Below are positions 37,624 to 45,631 of a stretch of DNA of 64,000 nt, in pieces. The stretch covers positions 1,054,001 through 1,118,000 of the forward strand of contig NZ_BLPG01000001.1 in NCBI RefSeq assembly GCF_011764445.1, given 5' to 3'. Each line of letters begins with the position of its first letter. Positions within the stretch are counted from its first letter, which is position 1. This DNA is from Phytohabitans rumicis (GTDB taxonomy: Bacteria; Actinomycetota; Actinomycetes; Mycobacteriales; Micromonosporaceae). Both the position numbers and the translations under genes were made by a program. The notes below the pieces were generated by a model, which was given only the letters and a program-made list of their open reading frames with translations, did not search any database and was not told the DNA's origin.

Positions 37624-38520
37624 TCAGTTCATCGACCGGGACCGTGGATATCCGCGACCGGCGCGGCGACCATGCGACGGCCATCGATAATATGCTTGGA
37701 GTTTGTAGTATTCCTCGCCGGTCGACGTCACTGCCCCGTAAACGAGCTTGGGGTCGTCGACCCCGTAGGAAACGTTCTTCGCGAAGTGCTCGATCTTCGG
37801 GCCGAGCCGGACGGGAAGTGCCGTCGGATCCTGGGCCTTCGCACCAAAGGAGATCCGCTCAACCTTTGGGGAATCCCAGCTCAAGGTGGTATAGAACCCG
37901 AACGCCCCCTCGCAGAACTTCAACATCTGCTCACTCGGCTCCGGCAGTCCGATGTCGCGATGCAACGAACGGATCGTCGTCGGGTCGGGCGGCTGGGGAA
38001 AGTACAGATTCACAGATTTGTGGTGGTAGTTGATGCCGGCCACATCCACTCTGTCGTCCAGACCATGGCGGGCGAAAAGGTCGACGTTGTCCGCCAGGCT
38101 GCTGGGCATCGACCGGAGGTCGGCAAGCGTCGACAGCCTTTGAAATTCCCCGTCCGGGAAGTAGATCCAGATCTTCCTGAATCCGCAAACGACTCCGAAG
38201 TCGACACCACTACTGTCGATGGGGCATCGTTCCTGCAGTTCCGAGAGCAGCGCTCCGACGGGATGGTCGGTCTTCGCGATGAGGCCGTTCGACAGGGCGA
38301 CACCATATGGCTCCACACCGTCGTTCAGCGAGAAGCGGCAGTGAAAGTCTCCATCGTCGCGGGTGTCATTCGCCACCCGGAAAGCAATGATGTTCTGCCG
38401 GGCCGCGTCGTACGCTGCCAGGATCGGCCAGACCTTGTCACGCGAGCAGGTGACGTCCACCAGCGCGGCGGATTCCTCAATGGCCGAGTAGAGATGTTCC
38501 AACTCAGCAGCTCCCGACAT
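37624..38520 (-). CDS. ABBA-fold aromatic prenyltransferase, copy B
   Basis: 298 residues from the ATG at 38520, with GGAGGAAAA directly before it. Clearly paralogous to copy A (MSGAAELEHLYSAIEESAAL against MSGAAELERVYSAIEEAAGL). It has CGFRKIWIYFP (Arg-Lys at the diphosphate site), SMPSSLADNVDLF and SVNLYF. The C-terminus is shortened and basic after YYRWPSHGRR. Different donor (GPP, methyl-GPP or DMAPP) or acceptor preference from copy A is likely, but cannot be read directly. Confidence 0.9.
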   Translation of the reverse strand: MSGAAELEHLYSAIEESAALVDVTCSRDKVWPILAAYDAARQNIIAFRVANDTRDDGDFHCRFSLNDGVEPYGVALSNGLIAKTDHPVGALLSELQERCPIDSSGVDFGVVCGFRKIWIYFPDGEFQRLSTLADLRSMPSSLADNVDLFARHGLDDRVDVAGINYHHKSVNLYFPQPPDPTTIRSLHRDIGLPEPSEQMLKFCEGAFGFYTTLSWDSPKVERISFGAKAQDPTALPVRLGPKIEHFAKNVSYGVDDPKLVYGAVTSTGEEYYKLQAYYRWPSHGRRAGRGYPRSRSMN

Positions 38521-38533
38521 TTTTCCTCCAACG

Positions 38534-39667
38534 TCACTGCTTGATGGCTGCGCGGAGTGCGGCACGCAGGCTCTTCGCGACTCGTTCGACCTGGTCGGTG
38601 CCGAGTTCGGCGTGCATGGGGATGGCGAGCTGACGCGCGAAGAGATCCGCCGAGACGGGGCACCGCTGCTTCGTCTCGTACACCGGTTGAAGGTGGCACG
38701 CCCAGGTGCCGTGCCCGCATCCGATGCCCTGTGCGCGGAGGTCGGCGGCGACCCTCGCGCGGTCCACGCTCGGGTCCAACTTCACCATGTAGGACTGCCA
38801 GGCATGGGTACGGTCCTGCGGCACGTACGGCAGGGTGACGAGCTCTTCGTCGGCGAACAGCTCGGCGTAATGCGCTGCGACCGCGCGCCGGCGGTCCAGC
38901 AGTTCGCCGACCCGGCCAAGCTGGACCAGCAGGATCGCGGCGGCGATGTCGGACAGCTTGTAGTTGTAGCCGATCTCGGTGAACACGGGTATCGGCAGAC
39001 CGACGACCTTTGCCTGATCGAAGATGCTTTCGATGCCGAAGGACGACCGTAGCCTCGCGTGCGCCGCGATTACCGGATCGGTGGTGAGCAGTGCCCCGCC
39101 CTCGCCGCTGGTGATTCCCTTGCGCCCGTGGAAGGACAGGCAGGCAACCGGTGCCAGCGCGCCCGCCTCGCGCCCCTGGTACGTGGCGCCGACCGCACAG
39201 GCGGCGTCCTCGACGAGGAAGAGCCCGTGCCGGTCCGCGATCGACGTCAGGGCCGCGTAGTCGGCGGGCAGGCCGACCGTGTCGACCGCGATCACACCAA
39301 CCGTTCGCGGGCCGATCAGGTCCGCTACGGACTGTGGGTCGATGGTGCCGGTGTCGGCACGCACGTCGGCGAAGATGGGGACCGCGTCGACGTACCGCAC
39401 CGCATGGGCGGGAGCCGGAAAGGTGTAGTCGGCGACGATGACCTCGTCGCCGGGCTGGACGTCGAGCGCTAGCAGAGCCAGGTGGAGCGCGGCGCCGCAG
39501 TTGCTCACCGCGACCGCGCCGCCAACCCGGTACCGCTCGGTCAGCTGTGTCTCCAGTGCCTTTCCTCTTGGGCCCTGACCGGCCGGCCAGCCCGAGGAGA
39601 AAGCATCCGCGACGGCCGCCAGCTCCGCCGCGCCGAGACTTGCGTGAACCAGGGGGATCGTGTCCAT
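38534..39667 (-). CDS. DegT/DnrJ/EryC1-type PLP aminotransferase
   Basis: 377 residues. Fold-type I sugar-aminotransferase family with the PLP-binding Asp154 (VEDAACAVG) and Schiff-base Lys183 (SFHGRKGITSGEGG). In furaquinocin- and naphterpin-type pathways a member of this family aminates flaviolin to 8-amino-flaviolin. Together with the THN synthase and cupin genes here, that step is the best-supported assignment. No sugar-nucleotide genes are nearby, arguing against a deoxysugar role. It follows the cupin gene by 39 bases. Confidence 0.88.
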   Translation of the reverse strand: MDTIPLVHASLGAAELAAVADAFSSGWPAGQGPRGKALETQLTERYRVGGAVAVSNCGAALHLALLALDVQPGDEVIVADYTFPAPAHAVRYVDAVPIFADVRADTGTIDPQSVADLIGPRTVGVIAVDTVGLPADYAALTSIADRHGLFLVEDAACAVGATYQGREAGALAPVACLSFHGRKGITSGEGGALLTTDPVIAAHARLRSSFGIESIFDQAKVVGLPIPVFTEIGYNYKLSDIAAAILLVQLGRVGELLDRRRAVAAHYAELFADEELVTLPYVPQDRTHAWQSYMVKLDPSVDRARVAADLRAQGIGCGHGTWACHLQPVYETKQRCPVSADLFARQLAIPMHAELGTDQVERVAKSLRAALRAAIKQ

Positions 39668-39706
39668 TGTGGTCGCCCTCCGCTCCGTCTCACGTTCTGG
39701 TGCTGG

Positions 39707-40240
39707 TCAGGAATTCAGCAGAGTGGGCGGTTCGTAGCGAAGCGGCGTGATCTGGCTAATGTCATAGCGGTCACGCAGTCGTTGCACGGCCTCCGGATCC
39801 ACCGATCGGCCGGCGCCGAAGATCTCAAAGATCTGCTCGAAGTAGCGCTCGTGATCGGGCGATGGATAGCTCTGAAACAGCATGCGTGCCGGCTTGTCGG
39901 TGGCGTTCCTGAAGGCGTGCGGGCATCCGGACGGGACGAACATGCAGCTACCCGCAACCGCGCTGACGACTTGACCCCCGCTGGAGGACTTCCAGTCGTG
40001 CCAGCTGTCCGCGGTGCGTTCGGCCGGCTCGAACGCCAGCAGCTCGAGCTGTCCTTCCAAGACGTAGAAGAACTCCTGCGCGTGCTGATGGCTGTGCGCT
40101 CCCACGTCGAAGCCGGGCGGAACCACCACCTCGAAGCACGAGACGGCGGAGCCCTGCGCCCCAGTGACCTTGAAGGTGACGTCCTGCGCCTTTGTGACCA
40201 GCCTTCGACCTTGACCAGGTAGGACTACGTGACCGCTCAT
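39707..40240 (-). CDS. Cupin, probable THN mono-oxygenase (flaviolin-forming)
   Basis: 177 residues from the ATG at 40240 with GAGGTG six bases upstream. The first cupin motif reads VGAHSHQHAQEFFYVLEGQ (two His and Glu metal ligands) and the second ends at GCPHAFRN. Cupins of the MomA type turn THN into flaviolin. Its position at the head of the tailoring operon, followed by the aminotransferase, fits that role. The frame extends further upstream to 40399 without a ribosome site, and that stretch is best read as the 5' leader of the promoter at 40384-40412. Confidence 0.85.
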   Translation of the reverse strand: MSGHVVLPGQGRRLVTKAQDVTFKVTGAQGSAVSCFEVVVPPGFDVGAHSHQHAQEFFYVLEGQLELLAFEPAERTADSWHDWKSSSGGQVVSAVAGSCMFVPSGCPHAFRNATDKPARMLFQSYPSPDHERYFEQIFEIFGAGRSVDPEAVQRLRDRYDISQITPLRYEPPTLLNS

Positions 40241-40383
40241 GCGGAACACCTCACGGCATCGAGAAGACCCGGCGAGACAACGTGCCACCACAGTGGACGA
40301 TGGGTGCTGCAGGGGATGAAGGGCACGTGGCGATGAATCGACGCCCAGAGCGTGCAGGAGGGCGGAATCGAGGTGCCATCGTA

Positions 40384-40412
40384 TGTATAGGTTCTTCACC
40401 GCTGGCTGTCAA
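40384..40412 (-). promoter_or_regulatory. Near-consensus sigma-70 promoter of the tailoring operon
   Basis: On the minus strand: TTGACA (40412-40407), exactly 17 bases, then TATACA (40389-40384). This is as close to consensus as any promoter in the window and leaves a leader of about 135 bases before the cupin ATG. It is the best candidate for driving the leftward block of cupin, aminotransferase, prenyltransferase and haloperoxidase genes. Confidence 0.78.
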
Positions 40413-40445
40413 GGGTCCCCACTGCCGTCAAGGTCATCGATATGC

Positions 40446-40499
40446 TTGGTCCTGGCTGATGGGAGGGTCTATCATTTGGTGACGACTGCCAAAAGTTGA
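40446..40499 (+). promoter_or_regulatory. Second copy of the exporter-promoter element, facing qcrA
   Basis: TTGGTC (40446-40451), 18 bases, TATCAT (40470-40475). The 18-mer 40463-40480 equals the exporter promoter element at 18984-19001 (opposite strand). The likeness continues into what is the start of the ATPase gene there: GTGACGACTGCCAAAAG here against ATGACTACCAAAAG, but here the frame stops after six codons. It is therefore a duplicated promoter with a stub of coding sequence, now positioned about 100 bases before qcrA. Confidence 0.6.
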
Positions 40500-40583
40500 T
40501 CTCTCGCAAAACATGCCGATCTTGACGACACCCAGGTCGGCGCTTCGCGCTGGTTTTCGGCACCTCCGGATTGCGGGGAATTC

Positions 40584-41666
40584 ATGAGCACGGAAACACA
40601 CGGCGCCGAGCGGGAAGAGGTGGACGTCTTCGACCCGCGGCTGTCGCGGTTCGAGATCGTCCGCGAGGGCGCCCGCCGCGACGGCGTCGAGATCGTCCAC
40701 TACGAGGACCCGTACCCGGTCAAGGGCACCAAGGAAGAGCGCCGGATGGTCCGCACCGTGGCGTTGTGCTTCTTGATCACCGGCCTCGCGGGCACCGCCT
40801 TCATGGTCATCTACATCTGGTGGCCGTGGGCGTACGACCTCGGCTCCAACAACAGCAAGCTCTATACGCCGCTGCTGGGCCTCACGCTCGGCGTTTCGCT
40901 GCTCGGTGTCGGCTTCGGCATCCTCATCTGGGGCAAGCGACTGCTGCCGCACGAGATCTCGATCCAAGATCGCCACGACGGGAATTCCGGCCGTGTCGAG
41001 CGCAGACTGACCGGTGAGTCGATCGTCTACATGGGCGATGAGCTCGGCTTCAAGCGCCGCAAGACGCTCGGCCTCGCCGCGATGCTGGGGCTCACCCCGG
41101 TCGGCCTGGCCGTGGCCGCCCCGTTCATCGGTGGTTTCATCAAGAGCCCGACCAAGGACGCCATCCTCTTCCACACCGGCTGGGACCCGGCGGCCAACGG
41201 CGGCAAGCCGGTGCGGCTGACCCGCGAGGACGGCACGCCGATCCGCCCCGAGGACGTCAGCGTGGGCGGCCAGATGACCGTCTTCCCGGGCATCCCGGAG
41301 GGCGCCACCAACGAGCACGCCGACTCCCCCACCCTGCTGATCCACCTACGGGCCGAAGACTCCGCCAAGGCTCTCGCCAGCGCCAAACCGATCAACAAGG
41401 GCTCCCAGTGGGAGAACTTCGTGGCGTACTCGAAGATCTGCACCCACGCCGGCTGCCCGGCCAGCCTCTACGAGCAGCAGACCAACCGCCTGCTCTGCCC
41501 GTGCCACCAGTCGCAGTTCCTGATCACCGACAACGCCCGGCCGATCTTCGGACCCGCCACCCGTACCCTGCCTCAGCTACCCATCACCGTGGATGAAGAG
41601 GGCTTTTTCGTGGCGACGTCCGACTACAAGGTTGCTGTCGGGCCAGCATTCTGGGAGCGGCCATGA
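40584..41666 (+). CDS. qcrA: Cytochrome bc1 complex Rieske iron-sulfur subunit
   Basis: 360 residues from an ATG with GGGGA five bases upstream. Three hydrophobic segments (TVALCFLITGLAGTAFMVIY, LLGLTLGVSLLGVGFGILIW, LAAMLGLTPVGLAVAAPFIGG) precede the Rieske domain with CTHAGC and CPCHQSQF, the 2Fe-2S ligands. This is the actinobacterial form of the subunit. It overlaps qcrB by four bases. The usual qcrC neighbour is absent and the upstream gene belongs to the natural-product cluster, so this is probably an extra copy rather than the housekeeping locus. Confidence 0.94.
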   Translation: MSTETHGAEREEVDVFDPRLSRFEIVREGARRDGVEIVHYEDPYPVKGTKEERRMVRTVALCFLITGLAGTAFMVIYIWWPWAYDLGSNNSKLYTPLLGLTLGVSLLGVGFGILIWGKRLLPHEISIQDRHDGNSGRVERRLTGESIVYMGDELGFKRRKTLGLAAMLGLTPVGLAVAAPFIGGFIKSPTKDAILFHTGWDPAANGGKPVRLTREDGTPIRPEDVSVGGQMTVFPGIPEGATNEHADSPTLLIHLRAEDSAKALASAKPINKGSQWENFVAYSKICTHAGCPASLYEQQTNRLLCPCHQSQFLITDNARPIFGPATRTLPQLPITVDEEGFFVATSDYKVAVGPAFWERP

Positions 41667-43281
41667 AGCGCCGAAAGCCAGACGTCAAAGCGGTCCCCGC
41701 CAACTTCGCCGGTGGGCTGGACGATCGGTTCGGCGGATCGACACCGCTACGGCGCATCCTGAACAAGGTCTTTCCGGACCACTGGTCGTTCCTGCTCGGC
41801 GAGATCGCGCTCTTCTCGTTCATCGTGCTGCTGCTGACCGGCACGTTCCTGACGTTCTTCTACAGCCCATCGCTGGAAACGGTGACGTACGACGGCAGCT
41901 ACGCCCCGCTGCGCGGCGTGCACATGTCCGAGGCGTACGCATCCAGCCTCGACCTGTCGTTCGACGTGCGCGGCGGCCTCGTCATGCGGCAGATGCACCA
42001 CTGGTCCGCGCTGTTGTTCCTGGCCGCGATCGTCGTGCACATGTGCCGGATCTTCTTCACCGGCGCGTTCCGCAAGCCTCGCGAGGCCAACTGGATCATC
42101 GGGCTCACGATGTTCTGGCTCGCGTTCCTGAGCGGCTTCACCGGATATTCGCTGCCCGACGACGCGCTGTCCGGCACCGGCCTGCGGATCGCCTCGGCCA
42201 TCATGCTGTCGATCCCCGTCATCGGCTCCTGGGTGACCACGGCGCTCTTCGACGGCGAGTTCCCCGGGCACGTCATCATGGGCCGGTTCTACATCACGCA
42301 CGTGCTGCTCCTTCCGGCGGTTCTGGTGACACTGGTAACCGTCCACCTCACTCTCGTCTTCTCGCAGAAGCACACCCAGTGGCGCGCTCCCGGCCGCACC
42401 GAGCACAACGTGGTCGGCGAGCGGTTCGTGCCGCGCTACATCATCAAGCAGGGCGGCTTCTTCATGATCGTCTTCGGCGTCATCGCGCTGATGGGCGGTC
42501 TGTTCCAGATCAACCCGATCTGGCTGTTCGGCCCGTACGAGGCGTACACGGTCTCCGCGGGCAGCCAACCCGACTGGTACGTCATGTTCCTCGACGGCTC
42601 GACCCGGCTCTTCCCCTCCTGGGAGATACGGTTCGACCTCTTCGGCTGGGGCGACGGCTACACCATCCCACCGATCTTCTGGCCGACGGTGGTGCTGCCC
42701 GGCATCCTGACGGTACTGCCGATGGCGTATCCATTCATCGAGGCGCGCCTGACCAAGGACTACCGCCGGCACAACCTGCTGCAGCGGCCACGTGACGTAC
42801 CGGCCCGCACCTCGCTCGGCGCCATGGCGATCATGTTCTGGCTCGTCCTGACGCTCTCCGGCGGCAACGACATCCTCGCCGACAAGTTCCACATCAGCCT
42901 GAACGCGATGACCTGGGCCGGCCGGATCGGCATCCTGATCCTGCCGCCACTCGCCTACTACGTCACCTACCGGATCTGCCTCGGCCTGCAGCAACACGAC
43001 CGGGAAGTCCTCGTACACGGCGTGGAAACAGGCATCATCCGCCGCCTGCCGGACGGAAAGTTCATCGAGGTACACCAACCGCTCGCCCCGGTCGACAAGC
43101 ACGGCCACGGCGAACTGGAGTACGCCGGCTGGGTCGTACCGAAGAAGATGAACCGACTCGGCGCCCTAGGCCCCGCCATCAAGGGCTTCTTCTTCCCGAT
43201 CGAAAAACCCGCCGAGGCCCCGGTCTCCCCGGCCACCCGCCCGTCTCTCCCATGCCCGAGCGCGAGGAGATCACCGAGTAA
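41663..43281 (+). CDS. qcrB: Cytochrome bc1 complex cytochrome b subunit (3' frameshift)
   Basis: About 539 residues after correction. Haem-ligand histidines lie in QMHHWSALLFLAAIVVHMC and ITHVLLLPAVLVTLVTVHL; PDWY in the quinol-oxidation loop corresponds to PEWY/PDWY of cytochrome b. The usual actinobacterial C-terminus PEREEITE is present but one frame over. Adding one C in CTCCC(C)ATG near 43247 joins it and gives a stop at 43279-43281. As printed, the frame runs on to 43357 and overlaps the convergent sigma gene. Menaquinol oxidation in the membrane, with QcrA. Confidence 0.92.
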
Positions 43282-43302
43282 GCAGAATCAGGCCGGTGGC
43301 GG

Positions 43303-44244
43303 TTACCGTGGATCGCGGCTCAACTGGTTGCGGCGTCGTCGGCCAGCGCGGATCTGAGCACCGAGGTCGCTGACCGAGTCGAGATGGCGCAGCTTGTCGG
43401 GGTTGACGATGGAGTGGATCGCCTGGATCTCACCGTCGGCGACGTCGAGTCCCAGCACACCGAAGAGCCGGTCCTGCGAGTCGAACACCATCGCGCCGGG
43501 TAGGCCGTTGACCTCCGCGATCCGGATACGCACGCCACCGTGCTCTGCCACCACGGACATCGCGGCCAACAAGTGCCGGGCCACACGCTCCCGGCCATTG
43601 ACCGACCGAGCCAGCGCGGGGACCTTCCCGCCACCATCGCCATGCAGAACCACGTCCTGCGCCAGCAATGCCTCCAGCGCCCGCAGGTCGCCCTGCTCGG
43701 CAGCAGCGAAGAACCGCTGAGCAAGCTCCTCTCGCTGCCGCGCGGAGGCGTAGTACCGTGGCCGGCGCTCCTGCACGTGGGCGCGAGCCTTCGCCACCAG
43801 GTGCCGGGTGCTGTCGATGTCGGTGCCGATGATCTCGGCGACCTCGGCGTACGGATAGTCGAACACCTCACGCAGCAGGAACGCGGCCCGCTGCCGCGGC
43901 GACAGGGTCTCCAGCAGGACGAGGAACGCCAGCGACAGCGAGTCGGCGGTCTCCGCGTGGTCGGCCGGTGACGGATCGGTGACCAACGGCTCCGGCAGCC
44001 ACTCACCGACATACCGCTCCCGCCGCACCCGCGCCGAGCGGAGCTGATCGATGGCCAGCCGGGTGACCAGCGTGGCGATGTACGCCCGAGGCGAGGCGAT
44101 GTGCTCGTCTCGCTCCAGACTCTGGTGTATCCGCAAGAACGCTTCCTGCACCACGTCCTCGGCCTCGCTCACGCTGCCGAGTATCTGATACGCGATGGCG
44201 AACGCCCGCGGGCGCAGCTCGCCGTAGAGATCAGCCGATGACAC
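43303..44244 (-). CDS. ECF sigma factor with SnoaL-like C-terminal domain (SigJ/ECF41 type)
   Basis: 313 residues: region 2 (AFAIAYQILGSVSEAEDVVQEAF), linker GEWLPEPLV, region 4 (YAEVAEIIGTDIDSTRHLVAKA) and a SnoaL-like tail (VNGLPGAMVFDSQDRLFGVLGLDVADGEIQAIHSIVNPDKL). A paralogue of the sigma gene at 7613-8551 in layout, not a recent copy. It starts three bases after the epimerase stop on the same strand. ECF41 sigma genes are typically paired with an oxidoreductase or epimerase gene, exactly as here, and probably control it. Confidence 0.88.
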   Translation of the reverse strand: MSSADLYGELRPRAFAIAYQILGSVSEAEDVVQEAFLRIHQSLERDEHIASPRAYIATLVTRLAIDQLRSARVRRERYVGEWLPEPLVTDPSPADHAETADSLSLAFLVLLETLSPRQRAAFLLREVFDYPYAEVAEIIGTDIDSTRHLVAKARAHVQERRPRYYASARQREELAQRFFAAAEQGDLRALEALLAQDVVLHGDGGGKVPALARSVNGRERVARHLLAAMSVVAEHGGVRIRIAEVNGLPGAMVFDSQDRLFGVLGLDVADGEIQAIHSIVNPDKLRHLDSVSDLGAQIRAGRRRRNQLSRDPR

Positions 44245-44247
44245 CGG

Positions 44248-45192
44248 TCAGCCCAGCCCTTCGATGAAACCCTTGCGCCAGCTCGGATACCGCAACGTCC
44301 AACCCAGCTCACGCTTGGCCTTCTCGCTGGAGATGCCACGAGCCTGAGTCATCAAATTCACCGGAGCCTCACCGGCCAGCATGCGAACAAGCCAGGCCGG
44401 GAGGCGGCGCGGCGGTTTGGCACCGAGCACATGGGCCAGCTCCGGCAGCCACTCGCCCACCGGCGCCGGGTCATCGTCGGCGACATGATAGATCCCGCGC
44501 TTGCCACGTTCGATGGCCGCGACCGTAGCCGACACGGCATCGACGATGTGCACCAGCGACCACACCCCAGCGCCACCGCCGACGATCGGGAACTTCCGCT
44601 GGCGGATCTGCCCGGCCATGCCTGCGTCCGGCGCCAACTCCACGCCGGTGCCTGGGCCATAGAAGGCACCGTAGCGAAGCGCGATGCCCTCGGCCCACGT
44701 AATACCGGTCACCGCAGTCTCCACATGGCGCAACGCTGCCACGGTTTCCCCAGCATCGGCCGGCGGATTCGGCTCGATGCGGCCGTTCTCGTCAACGACC
44801 GGCCCACCGATGCGTTCCATCCACATCGCGTTGCTCTGCGCCACGACCTTGCGTACCCCGACAGCACGCGCAGCCGCCAGCAAGTGGTCGGTGCCCACGG
44901 TGCGGAGCCGGTCCGTTGCGGCCGCCATCTGCTTGGCGCGCCGAAAGTCCGTCGGACCGCTCAGCGCCGTCAGCTGATGCACGATCACCTCCGGATCGGC
45001 CTTGGCCACGGCATCGGCCACCGACTCAGGGTCCAGCGCGTCGAAGACGACCGGTTCAGCGCCCAACGCACGCAGGGCGTCGGCCTTGGCCGCCGAGCGG
45101 GTCGTCCCGACAACCTCGTGACCGCGCGCCACCAGCGCGGTCGTCAGCTGGCTGCCGATCGCGCCAGACGCTCCAGCAAGGAAGATCTTCAT
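44248..45192 (-). CDS. NAD(P)-dependent epimerase/dehydratase family protein
   Basis: 314 residues from the ATG at 45192. The Rossmann dinucleotide loop is GASGAIGSQLTTALVARGHEV; FDALDPESV and IVHQLTALSG follow, then IALRYGAFYGPGTG, where the Tyr of the extended SDR active site is expected. Extended short-chain dehydrogenase fold, substrate unknown. First gene of a two-gene unit with the ECF41-type sigma factor downstream. Such oxidoreductases are the usual targets of ECF41 sigma factors and may act in stress protection. Confidence 0.82.
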   Translation of the reverse strand: MKIFLAGASGAIGSQLTTALVARGHEVVGTTRSAAKADALRALGAEPVVFDALDPESVADAVAKADPEVIVHQLTALSGPTDFRRAKQMAAATDRLRTVGTDHLLAAARAVGVRKVVAQSNAMWMERIGGPVVDENGRIEPNPPADAGETVAALRHVETAVTGITWAEGIALRYGAFYGPGTGVELAPDAGMAGQIRQRKFPIVGGGAGVWSLVHIVDAVSATVAAIERGKRGIYHVADDDPAPVGEWLPELAHVLGAKPPRRLPAWLVRMLAGEAPVNLMTQARGISSEKAKRELGWTLRYPSWRKGFIEGLG

Positions 45193-45289
45193 GACGTCTC
45201 CGTTCGTTCGTGCTTGCCAACAGAGACGAGACGACCCGACGCCCCATGAACGACAGTGGCCTAGCTCACACTGATCTTCGGCGTCCGCC

Positions 45290-45455
45290 GTCTCCGGGAC
45301 TCCGGCGGAGCCCCGATCTGCAAGGCGATCCCACCAAGGTGCGCGTCGCCGACATCGCACTGAGGTGGGGGTTCTTCCATCAGTCGCGATTCGCCCAGCA
45401 GTACCGCGACCAGTTTCACGAGCTGCCGTCGGTCACTCTCACCGCTGAACTCCCG
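45290..45455 (+). pseudogene. AraC-family regulator, C-terminal fragment
   Basis: The frame reads DPTKVRVADIALRWGFFHQ then SRFAQQYRDQFHELPSVTL, the second helix-turn-helix of AraC-family regulators. Nothing of the N-terminal sensor domain or the first helix-turn-helix is present upstream (45193-45290 lacks similarity), and the text after 45455 is not family-like. Taken as a relic of a deleted regulator. Confidence 0.65.
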
Positions 45456-45547
45456 TCAAGGTTGCTCCCTTCGACAGCGGAGAACGAGGGTGCGTCCGGC
45501 CGGCGCGCAGCACCATCCCCACGGTTGCAGCGCGACCGTCTCCGGGC

Positions 45548-45569
45548 CACTGGTACCGCGGTACCAGTG
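45548..45569. promoter_or_regulatory. 22-bp perfect palindrome, probable TetR operator
   Basis: A perfect palindrome built from two CACTGGTACC half-sites. It lies 62 bases before the ATG of the ABC ATPase gene. A looser copy of the half-site follows at about 45590 (CTCTGGTACCAC), and a related palindrome is found at 47401-47428 at the other end of the transporter genes. The TetR gene at 47439-48035 is the obvious candidate ligand. Confidence 0.7.
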
Positions 45570-45631
45570 ACCCTCGAAGTGCCTGCTCTGGTACCACGGT
45601 CGACGGGCCGGATCTTCATAGCGTGGTTTGC

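Noticed and set aside
43282-43357. qcrB extension beyond 43281
   Set aside because: The added tail is Arg-rich, unlike QcrB, and overlaps the sigma gene; the true PEREEITE end exists one frame over, so the extension results from a one-base loss.
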